A stretch of DNA of 64,000 nucleotides from Labilibaculum sp. DW002 (GCF_029029525.1 NZ_JAKJSC010000001.1:868001-932000); one strand, 5' to 3'; shown: positions 18,013-27,824, counted from the first letter of the stretch. The notes: generated by a model from the sequence alone, not told the origin. Program-made: numbers and translations.

Positions 18013-18390
18013 TTACTTTACAGCAATAGTTTCGATCTCAACCAAAGCACCCATAGGTAGATCCTTTACAGCAAAAGCTGCACGTGCCGGACAATCTTCT
18101 TTGTAGTACTCGCCATATACCTCGTTCATTACAGCAAAACCTGACATATCGCTCAATAGGCAAGTCGATTTAACCACATCTTTAAACGTGTACCCCGCTT
18201 CTTCAAGAATGTAACCAATGTTTTTCATTACCTGCTCAGCTTGCTCTCTAACGCCACCTTCTACAAATTTACCTGTTGTTACGTCAACTGGAATTTGTCC
18301 CGAAATATATAAAGTACCATTAGCTTCTACTGCTTGTGAATAAGGGCCAATCGCCTTTGGTGCCTTCTCTGAATTGATAAAACGTTTCAT
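18013..18390 (-). CDS. ridA: RidA-family reactive enamine/imine deaminase
   Basis: 125 residues, the usual length. Rid proteins hydrolyse reactive 2-aminoacrylate-type enamines and imines formed by PLP enzymes, releasing ammonia. Motifs: APKAIGPYSQAVEANG, LYISGQIPVD, and the C-terminal AAFAVKDLPMGALVEIETIAVK, which includes the Arg-equivalent region (CPARAAF) and the Glu of the active site. It lies downstream of lptD on the same strand but is separated from it by the convergent amidotransferase gene, so it has its own promoter. Confidence 0.93.
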   Translation of the reverse strand: MKRFINSEKAPKAIGPYSQAVEANGTLYISGQIPVDVTTGKFVEGGVREQAEQVMKNIGYILEEAGYTFKDVVKSTCLLSDMSGFAVMNEVYGEYYKEDCPARAAFAVKDLPMGALVEIETIAVK

Positions 18391-18459
18391 TTTTAAAATC
18401 TTAGTGTTTGTAAAAATTTCACTTATTTTGCGGCACTAAGGTAAAACAAAAATAAATTA

Positions 18460-19035
18460 ATGAGAATAGTAATCATCGATAATTATGACTCATTCACCTA
18501 CAACCTGGCACATTATGTTGAAGCATTTTGCGATCAGGTTAATGTGATGAGAAATGATGAAATTAATTGGGAAATAATTGACACTTGTGATAAAATTATT
18601 TTCTCTCCTGGCCCTGGACTTCCTAGTGAAGTTTCAGCAATGGGCGAAATAATGGATCGTTATTCAAAAACCAAAGCTATTTTTGGTGTTTGTTTGGGAA
18701 TGCAATTCATAGCTGAATATTACGGCGCCAAACTAATCAACTTAAAGGAAATTGTTCATGGTGTTCCTAAAACAACCCTAATTAAAGATTCCTCTGATTC
18801 CCTATTTCTTAATATTCCTCCAAAATTTCAATCTGGCAGATACCACTCATGGGCTATTTCAACTGAAAATATTCCCAATTGCATAAAAGTTACAGCCTCA
18901 GATGAAGATGATGTAATCATGGCGATAAGACACAAGAAATTTAATTTGTGTGGCGTACAATTCCATCCAGAATCAATCATGACCGAATATGGAAAACAGA
19001 TTCTAAAAAATTGGATTGGATTAAATGCAGACTAA
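18460..19035 (+). CDS. Glutamine amidotransferase subunit of aminodeoxychorismate/anthranilate synthase (PabA/TrpG)
   Basis: 191 residues. Class I glutamine amidotransferase: oxyanion motif FSPGPGLPSE, nucleophile elbow GVCLGMQF (Cys about 81) and the catalytic His-Glu in VQFHPESI. The opening IIDNYDSFTYNLAHYVE is specific to PabA/TrpG. It supplies ammonia for making aminodeoxychorismate (folate) or anthranilate (tryptophan). No partner TrpE or PabB gene is adjacent, which slightly favours PabA, but the two roles cannot be separated here. It is followed by a terminator. Confidence 0.9.
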   Translation: MRIVIIDNYDSFTYNLAHYVEAFCDQVNVMRNDEINWEIIDTCDKIIFSPGPGLPSEVSAMGEIMDRYSKTKAIFGVCLGMQFIAEYYGAKLINLKEIVHGVPKTTLIKDSSDSLFLNIPPKFQSGRYHSWAISTENIPNCIKVTASDEDDVIMAIRHKKFNLCGVQFHPESIMTEYGKQILKNWIGLNAD

Positions 19036-19089
19036 AACTTCCCTGCACAACAATTGACAAAATTTCCAAGCAAAATATCTTACAAAAAA

Positions 19090-19115
19090 AAGCCAAGAAT
19101 AAATCTTGGCTTTTT
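19090..19115 (+). terminator. Terminator after the pabA/trpG-like gene
   Basis: Arms AAGCCAAGA (19090-19098) and TCTTGGCTT (19104-19112), a 5-nt loop, with an A-run before and a T-run after. It lies between two converging genes and could serve both. Confidence 0.8.
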
Positions 19116-19138
19116 CATATCTTATTTTGAGCTAAACA

Positions 19139-21760
19139 CTAGAAACTAGCATCTTGCCAAGCTTCTTTCTTCTCGTACTTCAAATCTTGTAAAATTGACG
19201 ATTCCACATTAATTCGGAAATTGTATGACTGATAGGTTCCAAATGGGATCGCATTAAAAGACATTTGCCAACAGTGCAAGTCACGTGTAATCGTAAACTG
19301 GGTTGCTGTTACTTCACTCTCTGAAAAATCATAACCTGAAGAAAAACTAAACTTCCATTTTGGTGTTAAACTAAAATTACCCGTTACGCCCATATTCTGA
19401 TTTACCGTACTTGTTCTTTTAGGTTTAGAATAAGTCCACCCATAATCAATAGAAAATGACCATGGAATATCAAAATTTACATATCTAGAATCTCTCCACT
19501 CCTTTTCCTCTTCTTCATCCTTACCTTTGCTTTTCGATTTAAAATCGTTAGCCGAAAGACCAAAGTCAACATCAATAGATGCATTTGTTAATCGAGGACC
19601 AAATTCATCAATTTTTATATCCCTTGCGTTTAATTTATACGGATCAATGGTTGAACCTATGTTAATACCAAGTTTTTTATTGAAGATCTTTGTACGGCCA
19701 GACATTCTAATATTCGACCAGTTTAACGAATCGGCAAACATATTATACGAAGTGGAAAATTTCAAACTCTCAATAATCTTCACCTTTTTAAACTCTTCTG
19801 TACCAGTAGAATCATTTGCAATACGCATCTTTGCTTCTACATTATTATCAAGGCCTAAGCTAATACTCCCCGCTTCCATGGCTCCAGTTGGTGTTCCATA
19901 CAAACTTCCATCAAAGATTGAATATTCAATATCTTTATCTGTGCTTTCGTTTCTATAAGTCTTATAGTATTTACTTCTTGAAACTCCTATTTCTGGCGTA
20001 TAACTAACACTTACACTTGGTGTCATCACATGTCGAATTGCCTTTATCTTAGAGCTTTCCTTAAATTCATACATACCATAGATCTTTGGACTTAAAGATA
20101 AGGAAGCAGATGTGGAATAATTATGAGCATAATTAAATCCTTGAATTGTATCAGTTAATACACCACCTTCACCTTCATTCATTGTATCATCCCAACTTTT
20201 ACTTATCGATTTAGTATAAGCAACACCCTGATAATTTAAAGTGGGTGAAAGCGTAAGGTCTTTAGCCAATTTAAAATTTGTAGTCACCGGGATAGTATGC
20301 TGATAACCATTTTTCCAATCCTTTGTAAGAGAGGAAGACATTAATTCCTTTTCTTTAATATTCACACGGTTCTCCATTTTAGAAGAATAGCTAACTCCTA
20401 TGTTATCATACCATTTTAAATCTGAACTTTTACCTTTTTTTCTAAAAGGGTAAATCTGAGTCATATTTAAAGACATGCTTGGCAAAGTTAAAGCAATGGT
20501 CGTATCACGACTATTCTGCGAATGACGTAATGATCCATTCAAACTAAAAGGGCTTCCAGGCCATTTTTTACTATAAGAAATACTCGACTGCTTCTGATTA
20601 TTTACAATCTTATCAATGCTCTGTGAGTTATTTCTATCGTTCTGCGAAGTAGAAAAATTTACCGATGCAGAAAAAGTTCTGTATGGATTTGCTTTTGCAT
20701 CCTGAGTATGAGTCCAACGAACTGCAAAATCCGTTACCTCAGAATAATCATCTAAGCCTTTATCACCATATTTGTTAAAATGATATTCAGTTTGAATACC
20801 ACCACTATATCTATATCTCTTTTTGTATTTGGATTCTAAATAACCACCCCATGAACCATTTGCAAATATATCTCCCTTAATGGCCATATCAACATAATCA
20901 TTGATTGCCCAATAATAACCACCCCCTCTTAAGTTAAAGCCTCGTCGTTTTTCTTCTCCATAACTAGGCAATAAAATACCTGATGAGTAAGAATTACTAA
21001 AAGGAAAAAATCCGAAAGGCAAACCAATAGGTAGCGGCACATCTTCTAATACCATGTGCAAAGGCCCCGAAACGATTTTATCATCTTTAATCATTTTAGC
21101 CTTTGTCATTCGCACATAAAAGTGAGGATGCTCGTGATCACATGTTGTATATTTTCCATTCTTTAAAAAGAATGTATTCTCATCCATCCTCTTCGTTATT
21201 TCACTATGAACGTAGCCACTCTCCTGTTCTGTTATAACTTCATTTACCCAAGCCTTCCCTGTCTTAAAGTTATATTTCAGCTCCTTACAGGTAAACTCCT
21301 CGGCACCATCTTTAAATTCCGGTGTATGAATAAACTGTCCTGTACTATCTTGAATCCCATATGCAAAAGCCTCTTTATTAGCCAAATCCAGTTCAATGTA
21401 ATAAGCTTTTAATTCTGTCTCACCATATTTTACAAAAGCATTATTTGTTAAAAATACCTTTTGTCCGATTAGTGAAAAAATAACACTGTCATCAGCATTG
21501 TATTCAATAGCAGTTTCAATAAAGGGTTTTTCCTCAATTTTAGCAGAATCAGTAACCAAAGTATCCGAAACGGTTTCCAGTATCGTATCATTTTCAGTTA
21601 ATTTCTGACTAAAAAGATGTGAAATATCCTCGTTACTCCAATTGGTAACTGGCTGACTATAATCACGATCATTCGCTGTATCGATAAAAGCGTAGATGTT
21701 CAATGGAATTATGGCTCCAATGAAAAGTATAAAAAGCTTTTGTTGTAATTTCAATTGCAA
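19139..21760 (-). CDS. lptD: LPS-assembly outer-membrane protein LptD-like
   Basis: 873 residues, typical for Bacteroidota LptD. It inserts lipopolysaccharide into the outer leaflet of the outer membrane. A signal-like helix (LFILFIGAIIPLNIYAF) is followed by an N-terminal OstA/jellyroll region (about residues 75-230) and then a large beta-barrel rich in alternating aromatic strands; VPLPIGLPFGFFPFSN resembles the conserved LptD segment after the jellyroll. The start codon is TTG: an in-frame stop sits two codons before the TTG at 21760, and no ATG occurs before the signal peptide. The TTG at 21754 (giving MKLQQKLF) is an equally good start. It is divergent from the amidase gene. Confidence 0.85.
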   Translation of the reverse strand: MQLKLQQKLFILFIGAIIPLNIYAFIDTANDRDYSQPVTNWSNEDISHLFSQKLTENDTILETVSDTLVTDSAKIEEKPFIETAIEYNADDSVIFSLIGQKVFLTNNAFVKYGETELKAYYIELDLANKEAFAYGIQDSTGQFIHTPEFKDGAEEFTCKELKYNFKTGKAWVNEVITEQESGYVHSEITKRMDENTFFLKNGKYTTCDHEHPHFYVRMTKAKMIKDDKIVSGPLHMVLEDVPLPIGLPFGFFPFSNSYSSGILLPSYGEEKRRGFNLRGGGYYWAINDYVDMAIKGDIFANGSWGGYLESKYKKRYRYSGGIQTEYHFNKYGDKGLDDYSEVTDFAVRWTHTQDAKANPYRTFSASVNFSTSQNDRNNSQSIDKIVNNQKQSSISYSKKWPGSPFSLNGSLRHSQNSRDTTIALTLPSMSLNMTQIYPFRKKGKSSDLKWYDNIGVSYSSKMENRVNIKEKELMSSSLTKDWKNGYQHTIPVTTNFKLAKDLTLSPTLNYQGVAYTKSISKSWDDTMNEGEGGVLTDTIQGFNYAHNYSTSASLSLSPKIYGMYEFKESSKIKAIRHVMTPSVSVSYTPEIGVSRSKYYKTYRNESTDKDIEYSIFDGSLYGTPTGAMEAGSISLGLDNNVEAKMRIANDSTGTEEFKKVKIIESLKFSTSYNMFADSLNWSNIRMSGRTKIFNKKLGINIGSTIDPYKLNARDIKIDEFGPRLTNASIDVDFGLSANDFKSKSKGKDEEEEKEWRDSRYVNFDIPWSFSIDYGWTYSKPKRTSTVNQNMGVTGNFSLTPKWKFSFSSGYDFSESEVTATQFTITRDLHCWQMSFNAIPFGTYQSYNFRINVESSILQDLKYEKKEAWQDASF

Positions 21761-21918
21761 TTTTTATCTGTTATTTTTGTACAAGAATCAAGTAAAGAGG
21801 TGCTAGGTAACTTCTGAATAAATTAACGCTTGCGCTTCCTTAGGACGCCAAAATTACAAATAAAAGTACTATATTCCCTAATCTAAATGCAGTTCAGAAT
21901 CATTTTTTAAGTTCTTTT

Positions 21919-23109
21919 ATGAAGATTTTTCTAATGAACATTATTTACATCAAAATATCAAATGGTCTAATCGTAAGATCATCAGTCATTTTATTACTAT
22001 TATTTGCATTCTGTTTTGCAAGTAAAAAAGGATATGCACAAAGTGATCATTATACAATTAAGACAGTTGTGATTGATGCAGGACATGGTGGTAAAGATCC
22101 TGGTGCGGTTGGAAAATCCGTAAAAGAAAAGGATGTTGTGCTCAGCATTGCTTTAAAATTAGGTGGATATATCGAAAAATATTTCCCTACAATTAAAGTA
22201 ATCTACACTCGAAAAACAGATGTTTTTATTCCTTTGGGAACCAGATCTGATATCGCAAATCACAACAAAGCTGATTTATTTATCTCCATTCACGCGAATG
22301 CCAATAACAACCCAAAGATTCGTGGTACCGAAACCTATACTTTAGGATTGCACAAGACAAAAGAGAATTTGGAAGTGGCGATGAAGGAGAATGCGGTTAT
22401 GTTATACGAAGATGATTACAGTACAAAATACGAAGGATTCGACCCCAACAACCCAGCTTCGTATATTATTTTCAACTTAATGCAAGGTATCAACAGAGAT
22501 AAAAGCATTAGCCTTGCCGAATTAACCGAATTTCAGTTTAAAACAAGAGTTGGACGCCATTCTAGAGGTGTTCGAGAGGCTGGCTTTTGGGTTCTAAAAC
22601 AAGTTAGCATGCCATCTATTTTGGTTGAAGTTGGCTTTGTTTCCAACCCTACTGAAGGCAAGTATCTGAAGAACAACTCAAATCAAGATTATTTAGCAAG
22701 TGCGATTTTTAGAGCATTTCGAGATTATTACAACAAGGTAGAAGAAACCAGTGTTGTTTTAAAGCAAGAAGAAAAAGTAAACACAAGTGTTGAAACAGAA
22801 CTAGAAAAAGATATTGTAGAAGAGGTTCCTCTTCCAAAAACTGAAAATTCTGTAGAGTTTTGTGTTCAGATAAAATCATCGAGTAAACCAATCCCTTTAA
22901 CTTCAAAAGCCTTTTATAATTTAAAAGACATAAAAGAGCGAAAATTAAAAGGAAGCTACAAATACACAATTGGATCAACTGATAAGTATAAAGAAATTGT
23001 GCGTATTCAAACTGAAGTTAGAAAGACAGTTAAAGACTGTTTTGTAGTCGCTTTTTACAAAGGAGAAAGAATTTCACTCTCAAAAGCGAAAAAACTTCAA
23101 AAAACATGA
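21919..23109 (+). CDS. N-acetylmuramoyl-L-alanine amidase with C-terminal SPOR-like region
   Basis: 396 residues. A signal/anchor helix (SSVILLLLFAFCFASKKGYAQ) precedes an Amidase_3 domain (about residues 48-275). Zinc and catalytic motifs are IDAGHGGKDPG (His), KEKDVVLSIA (Glu), FISIHANA (His) and VEVGFVSNP (Glu). The enzyme cleaves the bond between MurNAc and the stem peptide in the periplasm. The last 90 residues form a separate domain (FCVQIKSSSK ... YKYTIGSTDKYKEIVR) that resembles a SPOR peptidoglycan-binding fold and recurs at the end of the neighbouring MlaD protein. Transcribed together with it (56-nt gap). Confidence 0.92.
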   Translation: MKIFLMNIIYIKISNGLIVRSSVILLLLFAFCFASKKGYAQSDHYTIKTVVIDAGHGGKDPGAVGKSVKEKDVVLSIALKLGGYIEKYFPTIKVIYTRKTDVFIPLGTRSDIANHNKADLFISIHANANNNPKIRGTETYTLGLHKTKENLEVAMKENAVMLYEDDYSTKYEGFDPNNPASYIIFNLMQGINRDKSISLAELTEFQFKTRVGRHSRGVREAGFWVLKQVSMPSILVEVGFVSNPTEGKYLKNNSNQDYLASAIFRAFRDYYNKVEETSVVLKQEEKVNTSVETELEKDIVEEVPLPKTENSVEFCVQIKSSSKPIPLTSKAFYNLKDIKERKLKGSYKYTIGSTDKYKEIVRIQTEVRKTVKDCFVVAFYKGERISLSKAKKLQKT

Positions 23110-23165
23110 GTAATTTTACCATAAAATAACTTAATACTACAAAAGCACATATTTAATATAGCTAT

Positions 23166-24395
23166 ATGAAATTCTCAAAAGATGCTAAAATAGGACTTGT
23201 TGTCATTGGAGCAATTGTAATTCTAATTTGGGGAGTAAGTTTCTTGAAGGGATTTAACGTCTTCTCCAGCGAACAGTTTTTTTATGCCAGCTATGACCGC
23301 GTAGATGGTTTAAAGAAATCAAGCTATGTCACCCTTAAAGGTTTTAAGGTAGGACAAATAAAATCAATTCGATTTAGCAATGCATCAGCAGATCAACTAC
23401 TCGTTCAATTTTCTATTTCTGAAGATTTTAAATTGCCAGTAAATTCTATTGCGCATATTGAAAGTTCAGATATCATGGGAACAAAACAAATCAAACTGAT
23501 TCCTGGAAATTCAAAAAGTATTCTTCAATCAGGAGACACAATTAAAGGAAGCATCGAAGGGGATTTAAAGGAGCAAGTAAGTATGCAAATGCTCCCTTTA
23601 AAAAAGAAAGCCGAAAAATTGATGTCTGGAGTGGATTCCGTACTTACAGTAATACAATATATATTTAATGAAAACACAAGAGACAATCTAACGAGAAGTT
23701 TTGGGAGTATCGAACAGACATTTAAAAAACTGGAGAATGCATCAGGGACTCTTGACACAATAATTACAGGACAAAAAAGTCATTTTGAAAATATCTTTTC
23801 GAATGTCGATTCAATAACAACAAACTTAAAAGATAACAATAAAAATATCTCAAGCATATTAACCAATTTCTCTTCCATTAGCGATTCATTATCCGCAGCC
23901 GACATTGCCCAGACAATTAATAACGCTAAGCTAACATTAAAGCAAACCAATGAAATTCTTGATAAGATTAATTCAGGAAAAGGTTCAATGGGTATGTTAA
24001 TAAATAACGATACCTTATATATGAACTTAGAGGCTGCCTCTAATGGTTTAACGAATTTATTAATTGATGTAAAGAATAATCCTAAAAAATACATGCACTT
24101 TTCTTTATTCGATACAGGTAAAACTGTTTATATGAATTCTGATAAATCTAAAAAGAAAAGAGATAAGTTAAATCAAGTTTATTATCGAGTACAAATTCTT
24201 TCAGCTTCGAAGCAAATAGCGCTGGATGACACTAGTTTAAAGGGACATAAGAAAGTTCAAGAGATCTTTTTTAATGGTCGATACAAATACACAATTGGAC
24301 ATACTCAGAACTATAAAGAAATTATACGTCAACTTAAAAAAATCAAGGAAGATTTTCCAGATGCCTTTGTCATAAAGATTAGCCCTGAGAATTGA
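23166..24395 (+). CDS. MlaD/MCE-family lipid transport protein with SPOR-like tail
   Basis: 409 residues. An N-terminal membrane anchor (KIGLVVIGAIVILIWGVSFLKG) leads into one MCE/MlaD domain (about residues 38-115; YDRVDGLKKSSYVTLKGFKVGQI). A long helical, Asn/Ser-rich region (about 130-310) follows, as in MCE proteins that form periplasmic tubes for phospholipid movement between membranes. The final 75 residues (YYRVQILSASKQIA ... RYKYTIGHTQNYKEIIR) match the SPOR-like tail of the upstream amidase, which I do not know as a usual part of MlaD. Partner MlaE/MlaF genes are not in the window. Confidence 0.85.
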   Translation: MKFSKDAKIGLVVIGAIVILIWGVSFLKGFNVFSSEQFFYASYDRVDGLKKSSYVTLKGFKVGQIKSIRFSNASADQLLVQFSISEDFKLPVNSIAHIESSDIMGTKQIKLIPGNSKSILQSGDTIKGSIEGDLKEQVSMQMLPLKKKAEKLMSGVDSVLTVIQYIFNENTRDNLTRSFGSIEQTFKKLENASGTLDTIITGQKSHFENIFSNVDSITTNLKDNNKNISSILTNFSSISDSLSAADIAQTINNAKLTLKQTNEILDKINSGKGSMGMLINNDTLYMNLEAASNGLTNLLIDVKNNPKKYMHFSLFDTGKTVYMNSDKSKKKRDKLNQVYYRVQILSASKQIALDDTSLKGHKKVQEIFFNGRYKYTIGHTQNYKEIIRQLKKIKEDFPDAFVIKISPEN

Positions 24396-24784
24396 ATTTT
24401 ATTTAACGACTGTGATTATAGTAAATTAAAAGCTCATAATCTATTGAACCACTACCAACTAGAACAAGTTTGTAAAACTACTTAACAGACTTTGTTTTAT
24501 GTTTAATCTAGAATGAGTTTACATTAGCTAATAAAGACCTAAAAGTATGTTACACGGAAATGATTAGATACCAGAAAGTTAAACAAACTAAAGCTTTAAG
24601 TTATTTATTCTCAGCCTATTAACAAATGTCATTTTTTTTACATTTCTGTATCCCTTATTTTCCGCATGCTAGTAAATGTTTTTAAAAAGTCAAGAGCAAA
24701 ATAATTTTTTTTTAAGTTTTTTTTTCACAATCTTGCATAAGCAAAATTTGACACACCCATATTTTTTAAAATTCTGAACAAGAA
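24396..24784. other. 389-nt intergenic region before dnaA, no gene seen
   Basis: AT-rich with long T-runs near 24705-24727. I searched by eye for DnaA boxes (TTATnCACA and its complement) and found none, so there is no visible support for an origin here. No perfect TAnnTTTG promoter was found; AAAATTTG at 24747-24754 is a weak -7 candidate. Confidence 0.5.
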
Positions 24785-26215
24785 ATGAACAATAATCACT
24801 TCCAAATCTGGGAAAATTGCTTATCGGTAATTAAGGATAATGTTTCGCCAATCAGTTATAGTACATGGTTTCAACCTATTGTACCACTGAAATTGGAGAA
24901 TGAAATTCTTACTTTACAGGTACCTAGTCATTTTTTCTATGAGTATCTGGAAGAGAAATATATTGATCTTCTTAGAAAGACTTTAAGAAAAGAACTTGGG
25001 GCTAGTGCAAAACTGGAATATAATGTGGTAATGGAAAATAATCACATGAAAGATGTGAAACCATTATCAGTTGTTGTGCCTGGAAATAATCCGGCAAACA
25101 CAAAAAATCGTCCAGTAAAGAATCCTTTTTCACAAGAGGAACCAAGCATCAAAAATCCATTTGTAATTCCTGGTATAAAAAAATTACAAATTGATTCTCA
25201 ACTAAACCCGGATTATACTTTTGCTAACTTTATTGAAGGTGACTGTAATCGTTTAGCTCGTTCAGCAGGTTGGGCCGTTTCGGAGAATCCTGGTGGAACT
25301 GCATTTAATCCTCTTGTATTATATGGTGATTCTGGATTAGGGAAGACACATTTAGCTCAATCAATAGGGTTAAAAGCAAAAGAATTACATCCTGAAAAGA
25401 CAGTTTTATACGTAAGCTCTCAAAAATTCCAAACTCAGTTTACTGAAGCAATTCGTAACAACAATAAAAATGACTTCCTTCATTTCTATCAAATGATCGA
25501 TATCTTAATTATTGACGATATTCAAGAATTAGCTGGTAAAGAAAAAACACAAAATACATTTTTCCACATTTTCAACCATCTGCACCAATCAGGTAAGCAA
25601 TTAATTTTGACATCTGATAAAGCACCCATTGAATTGAAAGGAATGGAGAATCGTTTACTTTCGCGTTTTAAATGGGGATTATCAGCAGATTTGCAAAATC
25701 CTGATTACGAAACAAGAGTTCGTATTTTGCAACAAAAAGCTTATAAGGATGGAATCATTCTTGAGAATGATGTCATTGAATATATTGCTACACACGTCAT
25801 CAACAATGTTCGTGAACTAGAAGGTGCTTTAATTTCACTTTTAGCTCAATCAACTCTAAATAAAAAAGAACTTAATCTTGAGCTAGCAGTTGAAATCATC
25901 GATAAATTGGTGAAAAATACGAAGCGTGAAATTTCTATTGATTACATTCAAAAAATTGTTTGCGATCATTTCAATATGCCAGTTGATCTTCTTCAGGCTA
26001 AAACAAGAAAACGTGAAATTGTTCAAGCTCGTCAAATTGCCATGTATTTTTCAAAATCGATGACTAAAGCTTCGTTATCGACTATTGGTTCACAAATTGG
26101 TAAAAAAGATCATGCTACTGTTCTTCATGCTTGCAAAACGGTAAACAATCTGATTGATACGGATCGAGCATTCAAAACTCAAATTGATGAGATAAATAAA
26201 AAATTAAAAATGTAG
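24785..26215 (+). CDS. dnaA: Chromosomal replication initiator protein DnaA
   Basis: 476 residues, normal length. Domain I (residues 1-85, IWENCLSVIKDNVSPISYSTWF), a linker domain II, the AAA+ domain III with Walker A GDSGLGKTH, Walker B ILIIDDIQ and the arginine-finger region ENRLLSRFKWG, and domain IV with the DNA-binding signature GKKDHATVLHACKTV. It melts and loads the replication origin by binding DnaA boxes in its ATP form. It stands alone, not next to dnaN or recF as in many phyla; separation from them is common in Bacteroidota. Confidence 0.98.
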   Translation: MNNNHFQIWENCLSVIKDNVSPISYSTWFQPIVPLKLENEILTLQVPSHFFYEYLEEKYIDLLRKTLRKELGASAKLEYNVVMENNHMKDVKPLSVVVPGNNPANTKNRPVKNPFSQEEPSIKNPFVIPGIKKLQIDSQLNPDYTFANFIEGDCNRLARSAGWAVSENPGGTAFNPLVLYGDSGLGKTHLAQSIGLKAKELHPEKTVLYVSSQKFQTQFTEAIRNNNKNDFLHFYQMIDILIIDDIQELAGKEKTQNTFFHIFNHLHQSGKQLILTSDKAPIELKGMENRLLSRFKWGLSADLQNPDYETRVRILQQKAYKDGIILENDVIEYIATHVINNVRELEGALISLLAQSTLNKKELNLELAVEIIDKLVKNTKREISIDYIQKIVCDHFNMPVDLLQAKTRKREIVQARQIAMYFSKSMTKASLSTIGSQIGKKDHATVLHACKTVNNLIDTDRAFKTQIDEINKKLKM

Positions 26216-26250
26216 TTTTTAACTACTAACTACTATTATTACTACCCTAG

Positions 26251-26280
26251 AAAGCAGATTCAATTTGAATCTGCTTTTCT
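26251..26280 (+). terminator. Terminator after dnaA
   Basis: AAAGCAGATTCAA (26251-26263) and TTGAATCTGCTTT (26265-26277) form 13-nt perfect arms separated by one base, followed by T-rich sequence. Confidence 0.8.
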
Positions 26281-26328
26281 TATTTTAAGATCAGGATTTT
26301 TTGATTACTTTGCGCCAAATTCGAAAAC

Positions 26329-27189
26329 ATGCTTAATCTACTATTTGCAATTCTTACTTCAGCCGGAATCTTTATCACCTTTAAATACCTTGAAAAATAT
26401 AAGGTTGATATTTTACTAGCAATTATCATTAACTATATAACCGCCGCTATTTGCGGGTATTTATTATCCGACAAAGCATTTGTTGTTCAAAATATAATTC
26501 ACGAAAATTGGTTTAATATCTCGATATTAATTGGAGCTTTATTTATCGTTGTTTTCTTTATTATAGGTCGCTCAACACAAAAAGCAGGAATCTCGGTTAC
26601 CACCTTGGCCAGCAAAATGTCTTTTGTATTGCCCTTATTATTTTCAATTCTATATTATCAAGAAGCTGTATCTACAAATAAGATTTTAGGTATTGTAATT
26701 GCAATTAGTGCCGTTCTCTTAAGTATTTACAAAGGGAAAAGTGATAAATTAAATCGACAGTACATTTGGTTACCGGTGCTTCTATTTTTTGGAGCCGGAA
26801 CCGTTGATTCTTTGGTTAAATATGCACAACAAGAATTCCTAAGCAATGGAGGTACAGAACAGTTCTCTACCCTATTATTTGCTATTGCGGGAATATCGGG
26901 AATACTTACTTTATTAATTAAAAGAGAGAGCCTATTAAAGCTCTTACAAGTAAAAGTTTTAATTGGTGGCCTTGTTCTTGGTCTGGTAAATTTCGGATCC
27001 CTTTATTTTTTAATCGCATCTCTAAACAGTTCTGGATTTGATAGCTCGGTTGTTTTTAGCATTATCAACATAGGAATTGTAGCTTGTTCGGTGTTAATTG
27101 GACTAGGCATTTTCAAAGAAAAACTAAACAAAGTGAATCTATTGGGGATTGTACTTGCATTTATTGCTATTTTTATTCTTACAAACTAA
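26329..27189 (+). CDS. EamA/DMT-superfamily transporter
   Basis: 286 residues, almost entirely hydrophobic with about ten membrane helices arranged as two five-helix halves, as in drug/metabolite transporters with paired EamA domains. Typical features include the loop KAGISVTTLASKMSFVLP after helix 3 and the end-of-half segment KILGIVIAISAVLLSIYKGK. Such transporters export or import small metabolites across the inner membrane; the substrate is unknown. It ends 23 nt before the YigZ-family gene and is probably co-transcribed with it. Confidence 0.85.
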   Translation: MLNLLFAILTSAGIFITFKYLEKYKVDILLAIIINYITAAICGYLLSDKAFVVQNIIHENWFNISILIGALFIVVFFIIGRSTQKAGISVTTLASKMSFVLPLLFSILYYQEAVSTNKILGIVIAISAVLLSIYKGKSDKLNRQYIWLPVLLFFGAGTVDSLVKYAQQEFLSNGGTEQFSTLLFAIAGISGILTLLIKRESLLKLLQVKVLIGGLVLGLVNFGSLYFLIASLNSSGFDSSVVFSIINIGIVACSVLIGLGIFKEKLNKVNLLGIVLAFIAIFILTN

Positions 27190-27212
27190 ACAACACTACT
27201 TTTTAGCTAGTA

Positions 27213-27824
27213 ATGAGCAACGATACTTACAAAACAATAAGCGAAACGTCCGAGGGATTATACAAAGAAAAAGGAAGTAAATTTATTGCCTATGCTTACC
27301 CTGTAACTTCCGAAGAAGAAATTAAAGCACATATTGCAAGCCTAAAAAAAGAATATTACGATGCTCGTCATCATTGTTATGCATATATGCTTGGCGCTGA
27401 TAAAAAAGATTTTAGAGCCAACGATGATGGTGAACCTTCTTCTACTGCTGGAAAGCCAATTCTAGGACAAATACTATCGAAAGATCTTACCAACATTCTA
27501 ATTGTGGTAATTCGCTATTTTGGAGGCACAAAATTAGGCGTTAGCGGTCTTATTCATGCGTACAAAACTGCAGCATCCGAGGTAATTTCAAATGCTGAAA
27601 TTCTCGACAAAACAGTTAACGACATCTACGATATTCATTTCGATTATTTGGTGATGAATGATGTAATGAAAATCATAAAAGATGACCAGCCTTTACAATT
27701 AGGGCAAGATTTTAACTTGACCTGCAAAATTACCTTGAGCATTCGCCAAAGTGAAGTCGATCGAATCATCGAAAAATTTAACAAAATTGACAGTGTAAAA
27801 ACAGACTTTGTTAAAACAGTATAG
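27213..27824 (+). CDS. YigZ/IMPACT-family protein
   Basis: 203 residues, the usual length for YigZ. The N-terminal UPF0029/Impact domain carries RANDDGEPSSTAGKPILGQI and VVIRYFGGTKLGVSGLI, both signatures of the family. The C-terminal part is a DUF1949-like ferredoxin-fold domain. Bacterial YigZ function is not settled; the eukaryotic relative IMPACT regulates translation control through GCN1, so a translation-linked role is only inferred. Located in the cytoplasm. Confidence 0.9.
   Translation: MSNDTYKTISETSEGLYKEKGSKFIAYAYPVTSEEEIKAHIASLKKEYYDARHHCYAYMLGADKKDFRANDDGEPSSTAGKPILGQILSKDLTNILIVVIRYFGGTKLGVSGLIHAYKTAASEVISNAEILDKTVNDIYDIHFDYLVMNDVMKIIKDDQPLQLGQDFNLTCKITLSIRQSEVDRIIEKFNKIDSVKTDFVKTV

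Noticed and set aside
24396-24784. Possible replication origin next to dnaA
   Set aside because: No DnaA boxes (TTATnCACA or complement) and no AT-rich repeat cluster beyond ordinary T-runs were seen. dnaA is commonly separated from oriC in this phylum.
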